A stretch of 63,580 nt of DNA from an uncultured Faecalicatena sp. (lineage in GTDB: Bacteria > Bacillota > Clostridia > Lachnospirales > Lachnospiraceae): the NCBI GenBank assembly GCA_948468385.1, contig CAOKHZ010000026.1, positions 1 to 63,580 on the forward strand. Reading direction: 5' to 3'. Every line of letters begins with the position of its first letter. The stretch's first letter is position 1. The translations under genes and the position numbers were made by a program. The notes beneath the pieces were generated by a model. It was not told the origin of the DNA, made no database searches, and was given only the letters and a program-made list of their open reading frames with translations. This document shows, piece after piece, positions 63,082 to 63,580 of the stretch.

Positions 63082-63503
63082 TGCCATTAATGGGTTTTCA
63101 GTCATTATGTGATAAAAATGCAGTCCAGATTATATCAAAGGACAAGGGGAATCCGCAGTTCCATAAGGGTAAAAATGTTAAGAGGGCACATGTGACACAT
63201 TATAAAATAGACGGGAACGTAATTAGGACGGGAAGCAGATGTGATTTTCTATTATTGAACGAGGATGCGCAAATGGCATATTTGATAGAGTTGAAGGGCT
63301 CGGATTTAGTAAAGGCGGCAGAGCAGTTGGAGGCTACAGAAAGAGTTTTGAACTCTGAGCTTTCTAAATATGATTTACAATATCGAATCGTGGCGAATAA
63401 ATGTAGAACGCAAGCAATTCATTCTTCCGCATATAGGAAATATCAAATGCGATGGAAAGGAAAACTTGTGCAAAAAACGGGATATATGGAAGAGAATATT
63501 TAA
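63081..63503 (+). CDS. Small PD-(D/E)XK-like nuclease, second gene of the putative defence pair
   Basis: The 140-residue product has D55 in RCDFLLLNED and E70-x-K72 in YLIELKGSD, the D...ExK arrangement of PD-(D/E)XK nucleases, followed by a helix with Q82 (AAEQLEATE). ATG overlaps the ATPase stop (TAATG), so translation is coupled and a fixed complex is likely. I do not recognise the family. Cleavage of phage or foreign DNA licensed by the ATPase is an inference. Confidence 0.7.
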   Translation: MPLMGFQSLCDKNAVQIISKDKGNPQFHKGKNVKRAHVTHYKIDGNVIRTGSRCDFLLLNEDAQMAYLIELKGSDLVKAAEQLEATERVLNSELSKYDLQYRIVANKCRTQAIHSSAYRKYQMRWKGKLVQKTGYMEENI

Positions 63504-63580
63504 TAAAATATGGAAAATTTTTTACAAAAATTTATGGTGAATTTAGATTATCTCTTTAGAAGTTCTTATATGTCGGTATA
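63504..63580. other. A+T-rich edge sequence
   Basis: The last 77 bases are A+T-rich, with no ORF or clear hairpin. Whether a third gene of the unit follows cannot be seen. Confidence 0.4.

Overview
The window looks like chromosomal sequence from a spore-forming gut Firmicute, most likely a Lachnospiraceae-type clostridium. The reasons are the gene order yceD-rpmF-plsX-acpP-rnc-smc-ftsY, the der-plsY-gpsA-spoIVA block, an acetate pathway (pta-ackA), small coat proteins of the CotF type, TmcAL/YlbM, UPF0210/UPF0237 proteins, purine-rich ribosome binding sites, and moderate G+C with frequent GTG/TTG starts. I saw no rRNA, tRNA, CRISPR array, integrase or intact insertion sequence.

Layout. 0-5 kb: an edge-truncated gene with 15-residue tandem repeats, an alarmone synthetase (relQ), a metal-efflux ATPase with its ArsR-type sensor and operator, a lone PduB-like microcompartment shell protein, and two small spore-coat proteins. 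5.5-8 kb: a two-component system with a small membrane protein. 8-13 kb: a reverse-strand carbohydrate or polyol cluster (epimerase-like SDR, GPH symporter, zinc dehydrogenase) under a ROK regulator whose candidate operator appears at both its own promoter and the dehydrogenase promoter. 13-25 kb: accessory genes (Rpn-like nuclease, MarR-TSUP pair, SDR/TetR, GH42, DegV, a decapitated SDR, a broken toxin-antitoxin pair, GH2, YitT, HAD phosphatase). 26-36 kb: polA-coaE-walJ, ACT/UPF0210, a second DegV, tmcAL and mgtE. 36-39 kb: a LytTR-DUF3021-ABC exporter operon. 39-51 kb: pta-ackA, a HipA-like kinase, then the core lipid/ribosome/chromosome-segregation block ending in ftsY. 51-55 kb: methyltransferase, orphan Phd-type antitoxin, ilvA, Fic, prs. 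55-61.6 kb: radical-SAM DUF512 protein, der, plsY, gpsA, spoIVA. 61.7-63.5 kb: a more A+T-rich two-gene unit of an ABC-type ATPase and a PD-(D/E)XK-like nuclease, which resembles an antiphage module.

Four things stand out. (1) A dispersed element of about 125 bases occurs three times (20761, 35986, 54102), each time just 3' of a terminator-like sequence. Several of its hairpins differ in sequence between copies but keep their pairing, which is visible covariation and points to a structured RNA or a hairpin-ended mobile element. (2) The ATPase-nuclease pair at the right edge may be an uncharacterised defence system. (3) A near-consensus sigma-E promoter lies inside a hairpin that would hide the spoIVA ribosome binding site in readthrough transcripts but not in transcripts started at that promoter. 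(4) FtsY carries an extreme acidic, tryptophan-punctuated C-terminal tail.
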